Assembly: GCA_950295325.1 (NCBI GenBank)
Contig: OX485803.1
Coordinates: 7,256,001 to 7,320,000 of the forward strand
Reading direction: 5' to 3'
DNA from: Polytrichum commune
Taxonomy: Eukaryota; Streptophyta; Polytrichopsida; Polytrichales; Polytrichaceae
DNA length: 64,000 nucleotides
The translations under genes were made by a program, and so were the position numbers. The notes beneath the pieces are model-generated. The model made no database searches, was not told the DNA's origin, and saw nothing but the letters and a program-made list of their open reading frames with translations. This document shows positions 1-12,798 of the stretch, in pieces. Within the stretch, counting starts at the first letter, position 1, and every line of letters begins with the position of its first letter.

Positions 1-334
1 GGCATATTCCTCTAACTTACATCAACCACACCTAACCAATTACCCCCCAAAAACAACAAGAATACGCCACTCAAACTTACTTAGAACTAGTGTTGCTCAA
101 GAGCATGGCCAACTACCACTTTATTCACAACTACTCTCCCAAATCATGCACCCAACCCATTCACACCCTCCCACATACACATACAAAGTAAGCAAACTAG
201 ACCACACATATATACCCTACCCTACCACCCAACCTTCAAACACCTACCAAAGCAAACACCACACATCAAAGAGCACAAAGAAGTCGTACACATAGAGGAG
301 GGCACCCATACCCACTCATTGTTGCATAAACAAC

Positions 335-620
335 TTGTACATTTTTGAGAGAGTTGTGAAAGATGGCAGAGAAGAAGGCCACACTGAGGACAAGCAAACA
401 TGCCCCGCAAGCCCTACCTTCAACTACAAGACACACACACCAAACCCACTATCACAAGAACAACATGCAATTTTCAAGAGAGCCAAGAGAGTCTGGAGAG
501 AAGGAGGCCACACCAAGGACAAGCACATAGGAACCACAAACCCTTCAACCACAAGACACCCATATACACTCATTGCCACAATATCAACCTACATGTTCCT
601 ATTTTTTTTATCCCCGTGTG
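335..620. repeat. tandem duplication, about 128-bp unit
   Basis: Two adjacent copies of a unit that contains GGCCACAC, GGACAAGCA, CTTCAAC and ACAAGACAC in the same order. They begin near 370 and 497, so the spacing is about 127-128 bp. The overlapping open frames here are by-products of the repeat; neither resembles a known protein. The block runs directly into the array that follows and may be an older part of it. Confidence 0.6.
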
Positions 621-1850
621 GTTGCTCATTTCAACATGAATGCATACAACAACATTCACCTACATAAATGAATAAATAACTAAAGGATATCAAAAACTAT
701 ATTGAAATCAATATCTCATACATGAGATTTATATTTCAAATAATTATTTGATCTTCCATGGTTGCTCATTTCAACATGAGTGAAGGCAACGACATCCATT
801 TTCAAAACACAAAAAAAAAACTTGAGAGGGGATCAAAAGGTAATATGAAATACATATTTCAAGATTTTTTTGATCCCCCCCCCCCCAGCTACTCATTTCA
901 ACATGTGTCAAGCAACAACATCCATCAATTAAAATCAAAATAAAAAACCTAATGGGGGATCAAAACATAAATTGGACCTTTAAATGAAACTTCAAAAATA
1001 AGATTTTGGGTGATCAAAATAAATCTCCAAAAAGGTCTCGTGTATAAAGATACCTTTTCCACACAAAAATTGATCCCCCTTTGGATCCACAATTCCCTAG
1101 AAAGCTCACAACAAACAAAAATTGGACCATTAGTGTTAAAAAAATACTAAAAAAATTTGGGGACATTAAAAAATACCAAAAAAGGTCTTTTGTATACAAG
1201 CTACCTTTTTCATAAAGAAATGATCCCCCTACATCCATAATTTTCCAAAAAGCTCGTAGTGAACGGAAATTGGACCTTTTGTATATATATACACACATCG
1301 AAAGGGATCAAATAAAATCATGAAAAGGGTCTCTTGTATACAAGATACACTTTCCACAAGGAATTTGATCCCACCTGGTTCTATAATTTCATAGAAAGGT
1401 GGCAACAAACAAACACCAAAAAAAATGATTTGTGGGATCGAAATAAATCTCCAAAAAGGTGTTATACGATATACATATTTTTCAAAAAAATGTAATCCCC
1501 TTTTAATTCCACAATTTTCCAAACAACTCATAGCAAACAAAAATTGGTCCTTTTGTGTTAACAATATTACTCCAAAAAATAGTTTTGGGGCATCAACACA
1601 AATCCTCCAAAAAGTCTCTTATATACAAGACTTTTTTTTTCACAAAAAATCAATCCCCCCTTGAGTAGTAACCATTCTACATACAATGATTATGATTGAC
1701 AACTTTGTATGTCTTGAATGTAGGGTTCCTCCTTGTCTTTGTACGATGATGATTCTTCAACTTAGATGCATTCAAACCAAGTCCAAAAAAAACATTGGGG
1801 GTCTACAATTATCTCCAAAAAGAGTCTTTTGTATACGACATACTCTTTAC
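620..1850. repeat. degenerate satellite-like tandem array, about 130-150-bp unit
   Basis: Repeated landmarks recur in order. TGCTCATTTCAACATG (with one variant base) lies near 622, 759 and 888. A CTCCAAAAAGGTCTCxTGTATA-type motif recurs near 1023, 1173, 1320, 1448, 1604 and 1812, each usually followed by a TTTTC-ACA stretch and TTGATCCCCC. Spacing is mostly 128-156 bp and the copies differ substantially, as expected of an old array. A 12-C run lies at 875-886. Minus-strand open frames here repeat the same decayed peptide and are not treated as genes. Confidence 0.65.
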
Positions 1851-2145
1851 GGGCATAGTTTTGAATCCCGTTTATGTAGCTTTATGAGGCTCAAACCCTT
1901 AACCTCCAAATCATGCAACCATGATCATGCATGCACACGCGCACACACACACATTCTACCTCCCACTAGCCTTCACTAGGCTTAAACCCTTGGTCTTCTA
2001 CACTATCTTTGAGTCGATGGTCGGGTGGTTGGGCAAATTTGTTTCTTGTACATCCTACTCCCAATGGGACGGTGACCTGTTGCAAGTGAGCACGCATGTT
2101 TTTTTCACCGGTCTAGAAGCTTGGATAAGGTGACGCAAATGTATA

Positions 2146-3262
2146 TCAAACTATCCTTGAAGTTTCAACACAAGAAAATATGCAAGGATTACAAGGAAGC
2201 AAAGACTAAGTACCATGTGATTTGTTCATGGTGGTTGTCATCAAAACTTACCACAGAAGAAGGCATCCTCAACCTTTCAAAGTGGTTGGGATTCTAGCAC
2301 TTCCATTACAAAGAATGACGTGGTCATATGTTATTTGTAAGTGCATATCAAACTGCATTATTCAATGTCATTCAAATTCCTAATTTTTTTCCATTGTTAT
2401 AGATGTATTTCATGATTTTCTTAACCTTATACTTATGTGTTGTTCATAAGATATGACAAAGAAAGATATGCGGAAATGCCAACATGCAACCTTGCAAAGA
2501 CTATACACAACAAATGGCTCCAACATACCAACAATAAGATTACTTACTTATACGAAGCCACAATGGATGACATGATTCGTGCCTTCATGCAAATTGCAAA
2601 TTATTGGACATGGTTGAAAGGGGATTCTAATGGTAAAGGTCTTGATTAAGTGTCCTTGGAACTCAAAGCGGTTACCATGTCTGGAGATCAAAAAATGTTG
2701 GTTAATGCCATGAAGTCTTACTCGAGGGTAGAAGATGTTAACAACATGGATTGTGCATTGGAGGGTCTAAGTTGTTTGGGTCCACCAACTAAAAATTCAA
2801 CCTTACCACTGGGTGTTGATTGCAACTCTCATCAACCCAACAAAGTGATTTTTTCCATTCTTCGCCCCAATACCTAGACAACTTGTCAACATATAGAAAA
2901 ATCCTTGAGTTATGCAGAGCGTGGTGTGGATCATACTAAATAAAATAAAAGATAACGCCTGTACATATGTACCGGCATGAATGTGAGCCCGTTGACCTAA
3001 TATTAATCATAATTGCCGTGATGTAGTATTAGGTGTTATGCCTCTTTTCAGTGGATCGTACTACATTTGTGTTAGAGATTGATTGTCTTACTTCCAAGTG
3101 GCACATTGCAAGATTGTCACTCAATGCAACCAAGCATATTTTGCAATGCATGCCACTACAAGGATGTTGTGCAATGCCAAAGTCGGGATCGCCAAACATG
3201 ACAGAGAGCTCAAGAAGGAATTATGCTCCACCTAGAATGTGGAGTATGATTTTTCAATTTTA
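2146..3262 (+). pseudogene. decayed transposase-like coding remnant
   Basis: A patchwork of open frames reads like one protein broken by stops. The first piece, about 2146-2330, contains KYHVICSWWLSSKL, EGILNLSKWLGF and two internal stops. The second, 2437-2877, is interrupted by one stop at 2647-2649 and contains MPTCNLAKTIHNKWLQ, ATMDDMIRAFMQIANYW and PLGVDCNSHQPNKV. The third, about 3040-3260, contains WHIARLSLNATKHILQCMP. A WW-rich segment followed by an N-L-A-x-x-I-H-x-K-W-L-Q segment suggests the C-terminal half of a plant DDE transposase (MULE-like is my best guess). The family assignment is inferred from motif style only. No terminal repeats were found. Confidence 0.45.
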
Positions 3263-6200
3263 AGATGATGACATCAAGTGCCACACTATCATTAGAGGAA
3301 GATGTAATTCCATCTACACCTTTTTCGTATCAAGAAATTCCACTGCCAACTATTGTGGCATCATCCACACAAGAGAAAAAGAGAAAGAATCAGTTCTAAT
3401 TTGTTTCCTTCCCAGATAATCCAACATTGCCACCCTTAAATAGATAGTACATTTAAGACCTCACTGCATATGCAACATCCCCAATGAGTTTATATGCCTG
3501 AAATTTACTTTCCATGCACATTTGTCCTATCCTTGTAACATGAAAGCAACCCAATCATGAAGAAATCCGGCTCAATCAAACTCATAATCCCAAAATGTAT
3601 TTAATTTGGTCTAACAATACCTTGTAAAATCGTTGAATAACACAACATTCTACAATAATATTCTTCTCCACCATTACAATAAGGTCTACCATTACATTAA
3701 GGTATACCATGTAGTTGCTCAAAGTGTGAAGCTAAAACCCTAAATTGTGATTTACTTAGAGGCTGAACAAATATTGGCTAAAGATGCTTCGTAAAAATTC
3801 TACAAAACTCAATAATTATATTTGAGGGTATATTCTTGCATACAAATTTCCTATGTTATTCAATCCGTCATCATTGCCTAACCTATTCAATGACATTGCA
3901 ACTCTCTCTTGCACATGTAGAACAACCCTAAAATGGTATTTTCTTTCTTTCAAATATGAACCTAATCTCTCACTCAAAAATATGAAAGTAATGAATTACA
4001 CTCGAGTTTGTTTTTCAAACTCCCCCTATGTTGATAAACCCAACAACAAACAATCTACAATTCCAAACATTTGTGCTTGACTATATACGCTCCTCCCTCT
4101 ATGACCCAAGTTCTCATAAAACAAGCTCAAAGTTACAAATTTATTCCACTCTTCTTGCGAAATCAAGGCTTGAAAGTCCACAATATGCTTTCACAAGCAT
4201 GTGCAAACCATATAAAATCCTAAAAACAAAACTAAACTCTTTTGTTGTCCTCCATTGGAAGCATGTTTGTTGAAATTCAAGGTAACCCAAGAAATAAACA
4301 AAGAAATAAACAAAGGTAGAAGAAGAAGAAAAGAAGAGAGTTAGAATGGTAAAACATGATTTTATTTTTTATTTTTTTCAAAATCCCTTTCTTCACATAT
4401 ATTAAAAAACTCAACACATTCACTTTTTGGTGCATGGTCATCCCTCTTGGTCCACATTCAATTTAAACTTAGTGCGGGGCCCAAAAACTTTAAATAAAAG
4501 CATTTTTCACAAATGTGACCATGGAAGTGGGACCATGAAGTGTAACCAAGAAAAATAACCACATGGGACGACTTCACGGTCCATGATGTAAAAAACTCCT
4601 ATGTTGAATGTTGTCTAGGACTTTGGTGAACATGGCCTCTTGGTCAACTCTTAAGGTTGGTCATCTTTAGCCCATTTCTTAATGTCATTCACAATCGTGG
4701 GTTTCCGTCTCCACAAAGGAAGTAAGTACCATATAATAATGAATGTCATTAATGGCTCACTTAAAGGCCTCCCGAAATCATGGGATTGATTGTGGATTAA
4801 GCCCATGTCAGGGTGGCTTCTCATCCGATATGCCAATATTGGAGCACATCACACAAAATCATGTGACTAATCTACCTTATTTAAGCAAGACTAGGACTAC
4901 CACCGTTCAGTTTTACATACTTAATGCTATTGGAGATGCCCACCAAGGGGGGGGGGGGGTGACTCTTTAGCGAAGGTTGTATATCACGTGCAACCTAGAA
5001 GTATTATTATAGGGGGTATTTTGATGGCCCAGAGCAATTAAATGAACCATTCAATTACCGAATTATCTACTTTGTGGTGTTGTAAGGGTCCATATAATTA
5101 CTTACAAATGATGAAGGGGGGTTAATTTTAGCCCCTTTGTTTATTAGAATGAATTGAGGTAAATTATAAAAGTGAAATCCAAGACTAAAGACAAAGAGAG
5201 TTCTAACAATTTGAGTGCCAAAATTAAGACTAAGGTATCAAGGAGTGACATCATGAAACAATGAGTTCCAAGTGGCAGTTGCTTTTATATTGATGACCAA
5301 AAATACTAGACTACTTAGGTTTCATAGTTTTTGCCATCACACACTCAATGACACAAACAACACCCAAATGCTCCGTTATGAACATGAAGATGATTCATCC
5401 CACATGATATATTTAATCTAGAAAACCCAAATTGGGTATGTTATATAGGATCTTATATCAGTTATAATCCAACATGTCATATTTTGTCCATCATATATAT
5501 CACCTCTTAAAAATTTCATTTTTTTTGCTCCAAATAATAAAATACACCATATCTTTGATCGCACCAATCCATCTAATTTTTTCTAAGTCACACACTGGGG
5601 AGTTGCCTTACAAACATCATCACTACATATGGAGGTACATTCACCTTTATTAAAAATAAATTAGCATTTGATTCCTAATTGATTTTGTTGGCCCCACCTT
5701 AATTTGCACAACACAACATCTTGGATACCCAAGCAAACAATTTGTTAGGGTTTACGATACTATTTCTTGGATATCCATCCTTGCCATTTTCTCCATAGCT
5801 TACCTCAATGTTCCATTTCTTAATCGGTGCAATAGAACACGAACTTGTTTATCAAGTTATTTCAAGGCACCGATTATATGGATGGGAACTTCAGTGACTT
5901 TTGAAGAAAAATGAACATGCTTCGCAAACGTTATGATTTCCAGCCTTGCAAACCTTCATTTCGTAGCACATGAACAAATTGCATTGTTGTGTGAGAAAGA
6001 CTTGAGTTTTAGGAGTTAATCCATTCCCTTTTCCTATAAGGGATGACATGTAGACTTCATGCCTAGAGACCACCGCATGGATGTCAAAAATCAATATGAA
6101 AAATTTCTCTCCACAAAGTTTTTGCTTGTTGATTTATAAGTTAGCACATGAACAATGTGCATCCCTAAGGTAGATGGGCCTTAAGTGGTTAGTTTTTTTT

Positions 6201-6738
6201 AATCGGGTCCTTATACTTGATTGCTATGTGGTTCAGTGAGGAGCAAAGAGCAAACATTATAAAGACACATGTTTAAAAGAGATTGGACTACGTTTTCAAA
6301 TATTAATAATTGCTCTACACTCCATAGTGAACATAATTGGAAGGACCTATGTATCCTATTAAGAAATCAACAAACATGCACTTCCGATAATCATAACTAA
6401 ACAAGAGGAGGTCCGATTTTCAACATGGTTTTTGCAGATGTTTCATCGTAGATTTGCTAATGCAACACGAGTTTTGTTGTGTAATTTAATTGATAGAAGT
6501 TGGAGTACATGAGAAAGGAACCAAATAACACCCGCATACCTTATGTGAGAGAGGCAAATTGGCCCTTTTTGAAACCTTCATTTTCTTTTCCGCAAGGGAT
6601 GACATAAATTCTTCATCCGTGGAGACGAAGTTGTTCATCCTGTATTCATCCCATCCAATTGCAGAACCCACGTTAAACCCTAAACCTTCGCAACGAAGAG
6701 AATCGATCGACTTGAGAAGGAATCCGTGCACAGTGGCG
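3263..6738. other. AT-rich intergenic stretch
   Basis: No gene recognised. There are scattered short frames without family resemblance, a purine-rich GAAGAAGAAAAG stretch near 4318-4340 and a run of 13 G at 4947-4959. The last few hundred bases lead into the bL34m gene. Confidence 0.5.
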
Positions 6739-6798
6739 ATGCTAGGATTTCTGAAACACAAACCGAATGTGCTGTTGATTGCGCAATCGAAGCATTGA
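6739..6798 (+). promoter_or_regulatory. candidate upstream ORF (19 codons) before bL34m
   Basis: An ATG at 6739 opens a 19-residue frame (MLGFLKHKPNVLLIAQSKH) that stops at 6798, 22 bases before the bL34m start codon at 6821. If the transcript begins upstream of 6739, this uORF would be translated first and could lower initiation at the main ATG. The transcription start is not known, so the role is inferred. Confidence 0.3.
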
Positions 6799-6820
6799 GA
6801 TTGTTGTCGATTGAGAAGAG

Positions 6821-9800
6821 ATGGCGGGGGCGGCATTGCGGAGAGCTGGCCAAGCCATGGCGCCATTGCTTGCCGGCCGCTCGGTTTCTTTATTTGAAGC
6901 AACTCGGGTGTTCGCTTCTCACCCTCTCCCTTCTTCCTCATCCACACAAGATTGCATTTCTTTCAACCCCACAAAATTTCTTCAGGATGCTCTGTCAGAG
7001 TTTAAGTTATCACCGTTCTCCTCGCAACATTTGAACTTGCAAGGGTCAGCTCAGATCGAGAGGTTATCTGAGGAGGAAGCCATCGCTATGTTAACCCCCA
7101 TGGGTGCCCCTTCAAGTTCTTTTCTGGAAGAAGGTATGCTTATCTCATGTATTATTTCCTTTATCAAGAGTTGTGTGGGTCAATCCGTATGAAGAAGTTG
7201 GCGTGGGCTCAATGCACATCACTAATAAGTAAATATGAAGGCCTCAGGGATCTTGTGATATTATATCACGTCCTTACCATAGCATTCTTAAGCACGTGGA
7301 ACAACGTTCTGTATCCATTCTAGCTTCAAGAATAAATTTCAAGAATCTAGAAATTGGTCTCTTGACTCCCATAGGTGCCCCTTCAAGTTCGTTTCTGGAA
7401 GAAGGTATGTTTATCTGGTCGCCGATTAACCTTTTGAAGGTTTCCTAAGGTAACTGCACTTATTATGGATACTTTGGTCAGTTTGGGTGCCCAGAGTAAT
7501 CCAATTTATACGCTGATTATGATGTTAAATTAGCAATTCAAAGAGGATCCGGGAGCCTTCAACTCAATGTATTTGGATCATATCTCAATTTCTTACAGAA
7601 ATTCTAAGTGAAATGTTCCCATGAATTATTGTGGTCCCATAGGAGCCACGAGTTGTTCTACCCATCTTGGTCATGCCCCACCTCTTGCATGGGATGAAGT
7701 GCTCCTTGAATAGCCTATTATGATCTTGCCAAGCACCTCATGGTTGTGAGAATGTGGCACTACAAAGTTACATGTGTAAGGACGTTGTCTTTTGATTCTA
7801 TATTCAAGAATAATTTTTTGAAGAATCAAGGTTCTTGAGTACATCCATGAATGCCAGACATAGTCAAGTGGCAAGCTCTCATTAGTCGACAGTTACCTCA
7901 TTGTTGATGCCTATTTTCGGACAGAAAGCCATCTTCCATCTCAAGGTTCAATTGACGACATGCTTTTCCAATAAAATCAATTCGTAGGTTATCTAGGTTA
8001 CCTAAGATTTATTCCATTTGCATTGGAGCCTAGACAGGCTACTTAAGAATGTTGTCATCTGTAGCAGTTGTTGCCACTACCAATCGCCTGTTACATTTGC
8101 TGGAGTTTTTACACATTCACAGAGGAATTTTTGGATAGGATTAGGGTATTGAATATTAGTGTCATTTGGATGACATGTTCGATTGCTCTATTGTGTGTTT
8201 GGTGGTTTGAGGGTTTGTTTAAAAGCTGACTTTGACTGTTGTAGCTTGAAGATTTTGAATCATAGTTAGAGGGTCCGGTGCCTCCTTTTTGGAGGCTTGA
8301 TGGAAATTGTGGATTGCTACACTGAATCTTGGGCTGTTGCCATTGCCACAGTATTGTGTAAAAACTCATGTATCAACTTGAAGCAGATTACTGGCCATTT
8401 ACATTATTGATGTCATCAAATATACAGAAAAATTGTGGATCATTGAACTAAAACTTGATCCTCACAACTCAGGCAGAATGTCAAATTAGTCTTTTCTGAT
8501 TCATCTTATACCAAATACGTTTGAGATGGTTCGATTGGGAATCAAGCAGCTTAGTAGCCATGAAGGTTGTTTCCAGTAACACTGTGATTTTCTGTATCTG
8601 CAGCTCTTTGTCCTGGCCTTGAGGAAGCGACAAGGTATGCATTGTTGCACTTTCACATGGTTCTAGTTATTAATGTGCATTAAGAATTTAAGGAATATAA
8701 TCTTTGTGAGGAGGTGGCATTATAGAGCATGATGTATGCAATGTAGTCTTCATTCAACTTTCCGCAACCCTTTTGAAAATATGTGGAATATATCCCATCA
8801 CACATGTCAAAGTTGGTGGAATCCAATTTACCAAGAGTTGTTCTATGAATTATTGTTGGAACTCCTGTCTGGGCTGATACATATGTGTAATTTTGGTTCA
8901 TGCACCCTCTAGTACCATCATGGTCACTGACTTCACCAGGATAAATTTCACTAATTGTACTTTTCATGGCTGTCAAATAATAGCCCTTTGCTGATGGCAA
9001 CAAAGCGCACTTACCAGCCCAGCACCATCAAGCGCAAGCGCTGTCATGGTTATTTGGCAAGGTACCACTTCAAAACTTCTACCTGTATTCCTTCATGTGT
9101 GTTGGACACTAATAAATTCTTCATGGCTTTGGATTAATTCCTGGCAGAACCTTGGCCTCCCTTAACATAAAGATGGCCAGCAATCCTACATAAGTCAGTT
9201 ACCTGGGTGTGGCGTTTGGTTATGAAATTAACAAATGATAGTTACTGAGGAAGTCACCCTGTGGGCACTTATCCAGTCTGGCAATATAAAAATGAAGTTG
9301 TCATGGCTAAACAAATTGCTCCTGGAAAGATTCTCTCAACTACTGGTGGGTAATCTAGGTATGGCAATTCCTTGCACATAACAGGCATCCCTTGCTTGGA
9401 AGAGGCATCAACCCTAGAATAATATTCCTCGAACCCATTTATAACTTGTCACGAACCCATGTTGAGTAGGCTTTCAAAGTCGATTTTTCCTATTAAATTG
9501 GCTCCTTATGCATATATTATTCAGAGCATCAGCCACTTACATTTGCAGCTTTTGTCCATAAAAAGTGGTCAAATTACATGTTCCATTGGTGACAAAATGA
9601 TGAGCCCTTCACCTGGCTGCCACATTTATCAACGTTGGACACCTTACAAGAATGTTGATGTAGAGTCCAGAGTCACTTAGAAGGTAATGATGTAATTAGG
9701 TGAACTTCTATTTCTTGTTTTCAACAAACTTCTGGGCCTTTGTCTAGTCCGCTGTTGTCATGTTAGATGCGGTGGCACGACAAAATTATTTCATCACTGT

Positions 9801-10271
9801 GTGACTGCAATCAGTATCATCGCACACAACTACTCTTGTTGGTCACTTGTCATCCAGAGTGACATGTAACATTGTAGATCTTTTGACCTGTGAATTATAA
9901 TCAGACTCAATAAGCATTCTTCTTTATGAAGTGCTGAAGGAACTGTTGCCCTCGATTAAAAGTTGCCGTACCAGAATTACTCCTATTGAGTTAACTCTAT
10001 GCTTTTCCTGATTTGAACTTGCTTTCGATACATTCATCTAGCCCCATGTAGACTTTATACAGGGTATCTAATCACAATCTCTGTAGTATTGTGAAATAAC
10101 AAATGTTGCTTTTATTTATTGTAGAAGCATCATTGTCATATGTTCAGTTCATTTAGTGGTCTGGAGCTTACAGATCGCATATTATGTTATTATTGCAGGA
10201 AGTCAACAGTTGGAGGTCGCAGAGTACTTGCTCGTAGGCTTGCAAAGGGGCGAAGGAAACTTTCAGTTTGA
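6821..10271 (+). CDS. mitochondrial large-subunit ribosomal protein bL34m (nuclear gene, 4 exons)
   Basis: Coding exons are 6821-7133, 8604-8634, 8984-9061 and 10199-10271. They total 495 nt, or 164 residues plus stop; every junction is GT-AG and keeps frame. Residues 122-164 are a complete bL34 domain (KRTYQPSTIKRKRCHGYLAR, then KSTVGGRRVLARRLAKGRRK and LSV), 43 residues as expected for this very basic rRNA-binding protein. The TYQPS and HGYLAR motifs fit the mitochondrial/bacterial type rather than the plastid type. The first 120 residues form an Arg-, Ala- and Ser-rich leader (MAGAALRRAGQAMAPLLAGR at its start) that fits a mitochondrial presequence. The protein would sit near the tunnel side of the mitoribosomal large subunit. 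The start is the first ATG of the long open frame. The least certain boundary is the exon 3 acceptor (TAG at 8981-8983), which lies upstream of the conserved domain. Exon 2 is only 31 nt. Confidence 0.9.
7363..7404 (+). repeat. duplicated 3' end of bL34m exon 1 with splice donor
   Basis: A stretch of about 42 bases in intron 1 closely repeats the last 42 bases of exon 1 (7092-7133). It encodes the same MGAPSSSFLEEG-like peptide (one ATG became ATA) and is followed by the same GTATG donor (GTATGTTTATC here, GTATGCTTATC at the real exon end). The copies lie about 272 bases apart. Similarity fades on both sides. It could act as a decoy donor or a cryptic exon; that is inferred. Confidence 0.7.
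8103..8366. mobile_element. possible small inverted-repeat element in bL34m intron 1
   Basis: GAGTTTTTACACA at 8103 is matched by its reverse complement ending at 8366, enclosing 264 bp. The inverted match is only about 13 bp and no target-site duplication was evident, so this is a weak call. Confidence 0.3.
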
Positions 10272-12300
10272 TGATATAGCTCTTCCATCTTCTCCCTGTT
10301 TTCCTGGGTTTCCTTTTTTAAAAATCAACACCACTGTTGCACTCCTCTTGAATCACTTTCATATATGTGTCAAGACAATTCCTGGAAAAAATCTACAGGT
10401 TAGTCTACTTGCAAATTGCTTCCTTCTCACATTGGGCTCCCACTATCATCGTGGAGCATGAATCTAGAAAGATGTCTGTCAGCTATTGGTACAAACTTAG
10501 TTGTGTGTCATGGTCCTGGTAGTTAGGGCTACCTTGCCAGTGGACCTCAGTTGGTAATTTCTCAGTTTATCTGCAATGGTCAACGGTTTATGTTGCCAGT
10601 GCATTTTGCCTGGAAATAAGATACTTTGCTCTCAAGGCAATCTCAAATCAATCTCAGTTTCTCAGTTTCCTAGTCATGTGACATATCCACCATGTGTTCA
10701 GATTGTGTAGATAACACATATTTGGACTATTGTGACCCCAAATCATATTTTGAGTAAGATTCCTCTGTGGCTCATGAGAACACCTATGCGCCTTTGTAGA
10801 ATGATTTCGTTCACCTTCACATCGGCCCTTCTTGTGACCTTCACAAAATGCTTCATTATTACTAGTGTTTGTGAAACTCCAATATTCCCCCCACTCAATT
10901 TCCCACTCCCTTTCCAACTTCCTGGCTTTAAGGTTTTGGTACATATGCTAGTATTTTGGAAGTCTCAAAAGTTGTTGGAGACTGACTGCACTTGTCTATA
11001 TTCCGAAAAATCTTGCATGCATTGGTTGACCCAACTGGTGGTTCTTTTGCTGTTTGGACAAAGAGAAGCAGCTTCCAATGTTGACAAGGTGTTTTGTCAA
11101 TGATAGGAGTTAGTGTTTGGAAATAAAATACCGAAGTGCTTGTTTTAAAGTAAACGAGTTTACAGTCTAGTGTATCGAGTAATGTCATCCACACCATCAA
11201 ATCATCAACAACCCAAAAACATCCACATCAGGGATGTGGATTAAACGTTGGTGCATATATTACAATAAGTTATGTCTATTGATCATAAAGAACAGCTAGA
11301 GCTTGTGGTGTTTACATAAATTCTTTGTATAGAACCATCCATGGGGAGGTGAAAACAAAGTTCACTACTTATAGTATAGCCTGACGAAAAATTTATGCCT
11401 TTCGAAATGGCATCAGAGGCCCTGAATACTTAGTCTCTATCCTTAACCCATAAGGGGCTAGTTTACTAGAGCCCCTTCATCCACAATATATGAGTTTACA
11501 TAGACAACATGAAGCTTCAACCCAAAAAGAATACAAGAGTTACAAATCTTCGTGAATCAAAAGAAACATTCACTTCATTTCATGCCAAACTTTTTTCACA
11601 TCATTGCCACATGATACACTTCTTTATATATTTAAGATCCATCGCATGATGATATCCTCTACACTGATATGTGCAATTAGGTGGGCCCACACTAATTTAT
11701 TCACATTTCACACTATTTTGAATATTTACTACCAAGTGAATAAAAGACAATAATCATTTTATTATTCTGCTTGCTAGGTGGATGAACAAGAAAGTTATAA
11801 GTGTTTATGATTTGGTGTTATCCAAGGGGCTTTGCACGGTTAAAGAGACAACCTTCTCATGAAGGCAAACTAATTCCACATGGGAGTGCAGAAGCTTTGA
11901 ACCCAAAATTATGTAATCTACATATAGGAGGCATTTAAATGAAGTTGGCACTTTTGTAGATGCTCGCATGAAATGGAAACACCAATTATATGGCATCCAT
12001 GACTCATTGTCAACAACCTTTGTTATGAAGATTTAACTTCGCCATTTTGTAACTTTTAATTTATTGTTGAACTTGAAAACTCTCATGTAATTTATTGTAC
12101 ATTTTGGAAGGTGTGAAAGGCAAATGCGCATGGGCATTGGCACAATTCGCTTGTGACGGTGGGGAACAGCAAAGGTGCATGTGCGTTGACGCAATTCACT
12201 CGTGACATGGATGGAGGGCACAAGGATGGCGAGGCTCAATAGTGCATATTCAGGGGTGCAACATGCCAAGACATGACGAACCCAAACTAGTGAAGATACG
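10272..12300. other. 3' flank of bL34m and intergenic stretch
   Basis: The first part must hold the bL34m 3' untranslated region, but no convincing poly(A) signal stands out. Opposed open frames at 10654-11200 have no recognisable motifs and probably reflect chance or a decayed element. Nothing else supportable was seen. Confidence 0.4.
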
Positions 12301-12777
12301 TCAAGAGGAAACATTTTCTTTTGAATCTTGAGAAGATGGTGGCTGTTGAGTTTCTTCTGACTCGGGTGGTGGTGAGGGCGGGATCTTGTTGCTCTTAATC
12401 TTGTTTGTTTTTGTGCCCGGAGCAAACTTTACTTGGTTTTTGTTTCGGGTCCCTCCTTTTTTGGGTCCTTTCTTTACATTGCTTTTGCGTTTGTGAGAGG
12501 TTTGCCCTGCCGCTGACCTCTTTGCAGTTCGATGCTTAAAACTTGTGCGCTTCATGCCCTTCCTTTTCAGAGGCACTTTACTGTGAGTTTTCATACTCAT
12601 CTTTATGCATCTTTTTTTCTGAAACGAAACCCTTCGTTTATGTCTCTTTTTCCAAGTGCCCAAAGTCCTGGGTCTTGAACCATCTGGTGTACTTACCTTT
12701 GAAAATGCATCATTATCATCTAAAGCATTCGCAATGTGCGGTCGCCTGGTCTTGTGAGATGATCCCACGAGACCCAT
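12301..12777 (-). CDS. hypothetical very basic reading frame
   Basis: An uninterrupted minus-strand frame runs from an ATG at 12777 to a stop at 12301 (about 158 residues; the open frame extends a few codons upstream of the ATG). It is extremely rich in Lys and Arg through the middle (for example KKRHKRRVSFQKKRCIKM and KRKSNVKKGPKKGG) and ends in a Pro/Ser/Glu tail (IPPSPPPESEETQQPPSSQD). Composition like this suggests a nuclear, nucleic-acid-binding tail. Upstream on the same strand an AG precedes the frame, so it could be the last exon of a gene or the C-terminus of a transposon protein. No family recognised; it may not be expressed. Confidence 0.25.
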   Translation of the reverse strand: MGLVGSSHKTRRPHIANALDDNDAFSKVSTPDGSRPRTLGTWKKRHKRRVSFQKKRCIKMSMKTHSKVPLKRKGMKRTSFKHRTAKRSAAGQTSHKRKSNVKKGPKKGGTRNKNQVKFAPGTKTNKIKSNKIPPSPPPESEETQQPPSSQDSKENVSS

Positions 12778-12798
12778 AGAATCACAATGATCCTTCAA

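Noticed and set aside
10654-11200. Opposed frames of 90-123 codons
   Set aside because: No motifs; the strands compete for the same sequence and neither shows splice-site or domain support.
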